Shown in pieces: positions 22,717 to 23,570 of a stretch of DNA of 23,570 nucleotides. The DNA is taken from positions 1 to 23,570 of the IMG/VR virus record IMGVR_UViG_3300025577_000064; one strand, written 5' to 3'. The first letter of the stretch is position 1; each line of letters begins with the position of its first letter. The notes under the pieces were generated by a model that did no database searches, was not told where the DNA came from, and saw only the letters and a list, made by a program, of their open reading frames with translations. The DNA is from a virus. Both the position numbers and the translations under genes were made by a program.

Positions 22717-23001
22717 TTATTTAGAAAACTTCTTCAAAAACTTTACTGCGTCGTCAGCATTATCTTCTTTTACTGCTTCTGATGCTTTTTCAAGTTGTTT
22801 TTTAGTAGTGGTTACTTTTCTTTTTAATTTAGCTACTTCTTTTTTGTTAACTTTCTTCTTTGCTTCAAGAACTTTTACTTCTTTTTCAAGTTCTTTAACT
22901 TCATTGTCTTTAACTTTGATAGCTTTATCTAACTCTTTGACTTCTTTCTTTTTATTTCCGCCAAAAAATAGATTCATTATCATTTGTATAATGTTACCCA
23001 T
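22717..23001 (-). CDS. Small coiled-coil protein, Lys/Glu-rich
   Basis: A 94-residue protein: a short hydrophobic N-terminus (MGNIIQMIMNLFFGG), then an uninterrupted charged coiled coil from about residue 17 to 75 with Lys, Glu, Val and Leu in heptad-like spacing, and an acidic/basic tail. The N-terminal segment is too short for a full membrane span but could lie on a membrane. AGGAG precedes the ATG, which overlaps the upstream stop as TAATG. No family is recognised; with its membrane-type neighbour it might belong to a lysis or membrane-associated pair, which is speculative. Confidence 0.5.
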   Translation of the reverse strand: MGNIIQMIMNLFFGGNKKKEVKELDKAIKVKDNEVKELEKEVKVLEAKKKVNKKEVAKLKRKVTTTKKQLEKASEAVKEDNADDAVKFLKKFSK

Positions 23002-23567
23002 TATTCTGCTCCTGTTAGTTGTTGTTGTGCTTCTTCTACTTTTTTTCTATTATCTCTAATAAAATCTCTTGCTTCTTGAATGGTTTGTTCAAATTTTTCT
23101 TTACCCATTTCCCATTTGTCTGCTTCTAACATTGGTGTATTTACACCTACATTATTATACCATTCTTTCTTACCGCCTGTTTTTTCAAAGTCATCTATAC
23201 TTTGTTCTAAATCTTTTAGTTGTGCCATTTGATTAGCAAGAACTTTCTTTCTTGCATATTCCTCATACTCACCACTAACTCTTAATTTGTGTTCAATTTC
23301 AATCTGACAATCAAAACAATGTCCCATCATTCTCCAAAACTTATCATCAAGTCTTTTCTTCATTGCTTTTTTACAAGTTGGACAAAACCAAGGCATTCTT
23401 GCTGATGCCATAATGTCAGTTAATTCTGATTTTCTTGTTTTACCACCTTCATTTTTCTGTGCTTCGGGTGTATATCCGACTATCGACCTTTTTTCTACTT
23501 CTTCACCTTTTAGTAGAGCTGCTAATGCTTTGTTTTCTCTTTCTGCTTCTTTTGACCTGCCTGCCAT
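23001..23567 (-). CDS. Zinc-ribbon-like protein with a C-terminal helical region
   Basis: A 188-residue protein with two Cys pairs, WFCPTCKKAM (Cys62, Cys65) and GHCFDCQIEIE (Cys84, Cys87), 18 residues apart, a typical zinc-binding ribbon. It is preceded by a basic/acidic N-terminal region and followed by helices (about 95-185). The pair of motifs and the sequence around them look like a hypothetical protein I recall from marine T4-like phages. Upstream of the terminase it could be a DNA- or terminase-binding factor; T4 gp16 (small terminase) sits in that place but is not similar. The ATG is 3 nt from the window edge, so its ribosome binding site is not visible. Confidence 0.6.
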   Translation of the reverse strand: MAGRSKEAERENKALAALLKGEEVEKRSIVGYTPEAQKNEGGKTRKSELTDIMASARMPWFCPTCKKAMKKRLDDKFWRMMGHCFDCQIEIEHKLRVSGEYEEYARKKVLANQMAQLKDLEQSIDDFEKTGGKKEWYNNVGVNTPMLEADKWEMGKEKFEQTIQEARDFIRDNRKKVEEAQQQLTGAE

Positions 23568-23570
23568 AAC

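Noticed and set aside
1-23570. tRNA genes, insertion sequences, integrase or attachment sites
   Set aside because: I saw no cloverleaf-like sequence, transposase or integrase motif, or flanking repeats; almost every base is taken by virion genes.

Overview
This window is part of an AT-rich genome of a T4-like contractile-tailed phage. Every gene lies on the minus strand, so the map reads from position 23570 down to 1. The diagnosis rests on recognisable T4-type head and neck proteins: large terminase (gp17), portal (gp20), prohead protease (gp21), core scaffold (gp22), major capsid protein (gp23) and neck/tail-terminator proteins gp13, gp14 and gp15. The fibre-like proteins, the phage-borne ribosomal protein bS21 and the base composition suggest a marine or aquatic phage. 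The host cannot be named. Clear AGGAG-type ribosome binding sites precede many genes.

In transcription order: (1) 23567-22315, a four-cysteine zinc-ribbon-like protein, a coiled-coil protein and a small secreted/membrane coiled-coil protein; (2) 22315-18871, terminase and portal; (3) 18806-16566, two unrecognised, mostly helical proteins where T4 keeps its core genes, and a small protein with a prohead-protease-type leader; (4) 16564-15950, the prohead protease; (5) 15950-9232, a tightly packed run of head-associated genes; (6) 9209-9009, bS21, followed by a probable terminator and a hairpin-rich leader; (7) 8850-6005, scaffold and major capsid protein, closed by a strong terminator; (8) 5878-1, gp13, gp14, a gp15-fibre fusion and three more fibre-like or virion proteins, the last cut by the window edge.

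The most interesting part is region 5. Nearly every protein starts with a short basic/amphipathic helix of the form M-x-K-L-K-x-[IL]-L-x-E. This is what a T4 capsid-targeting sequence looks like: a short leader that directs a protein into the prohead core and is then removed by gp21 after a hydrophobic-x-Glu motif. The same motif type occurs at the expected processing site of gp23 (IQE63|A) and near the start of gp21. One gene (12662-14749, 695 aa) has seven such sites spaced through it, several as E-S-[LV]-N-E or close variants. It looks like a polyprotein of about eight small internal head proteins. I infer that the region encodes a large set of proteins packaged inside the capsid, probably injected with the DNA, made as leader-tagged singles and one multi-module precursor.

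Other notable points are a tail-terminator protein fused to a fibre domain whose second half is duplicated as the next gene, pairs of paralogous small leader proteins, a perfect 62-nt repeat in the scaffold gene, many TAATG stop/start overlaps, and a recurrent ATAYTTATW element in seven of the eight intergenic gaps of 15 nt or more, which may be this phage's promoter.
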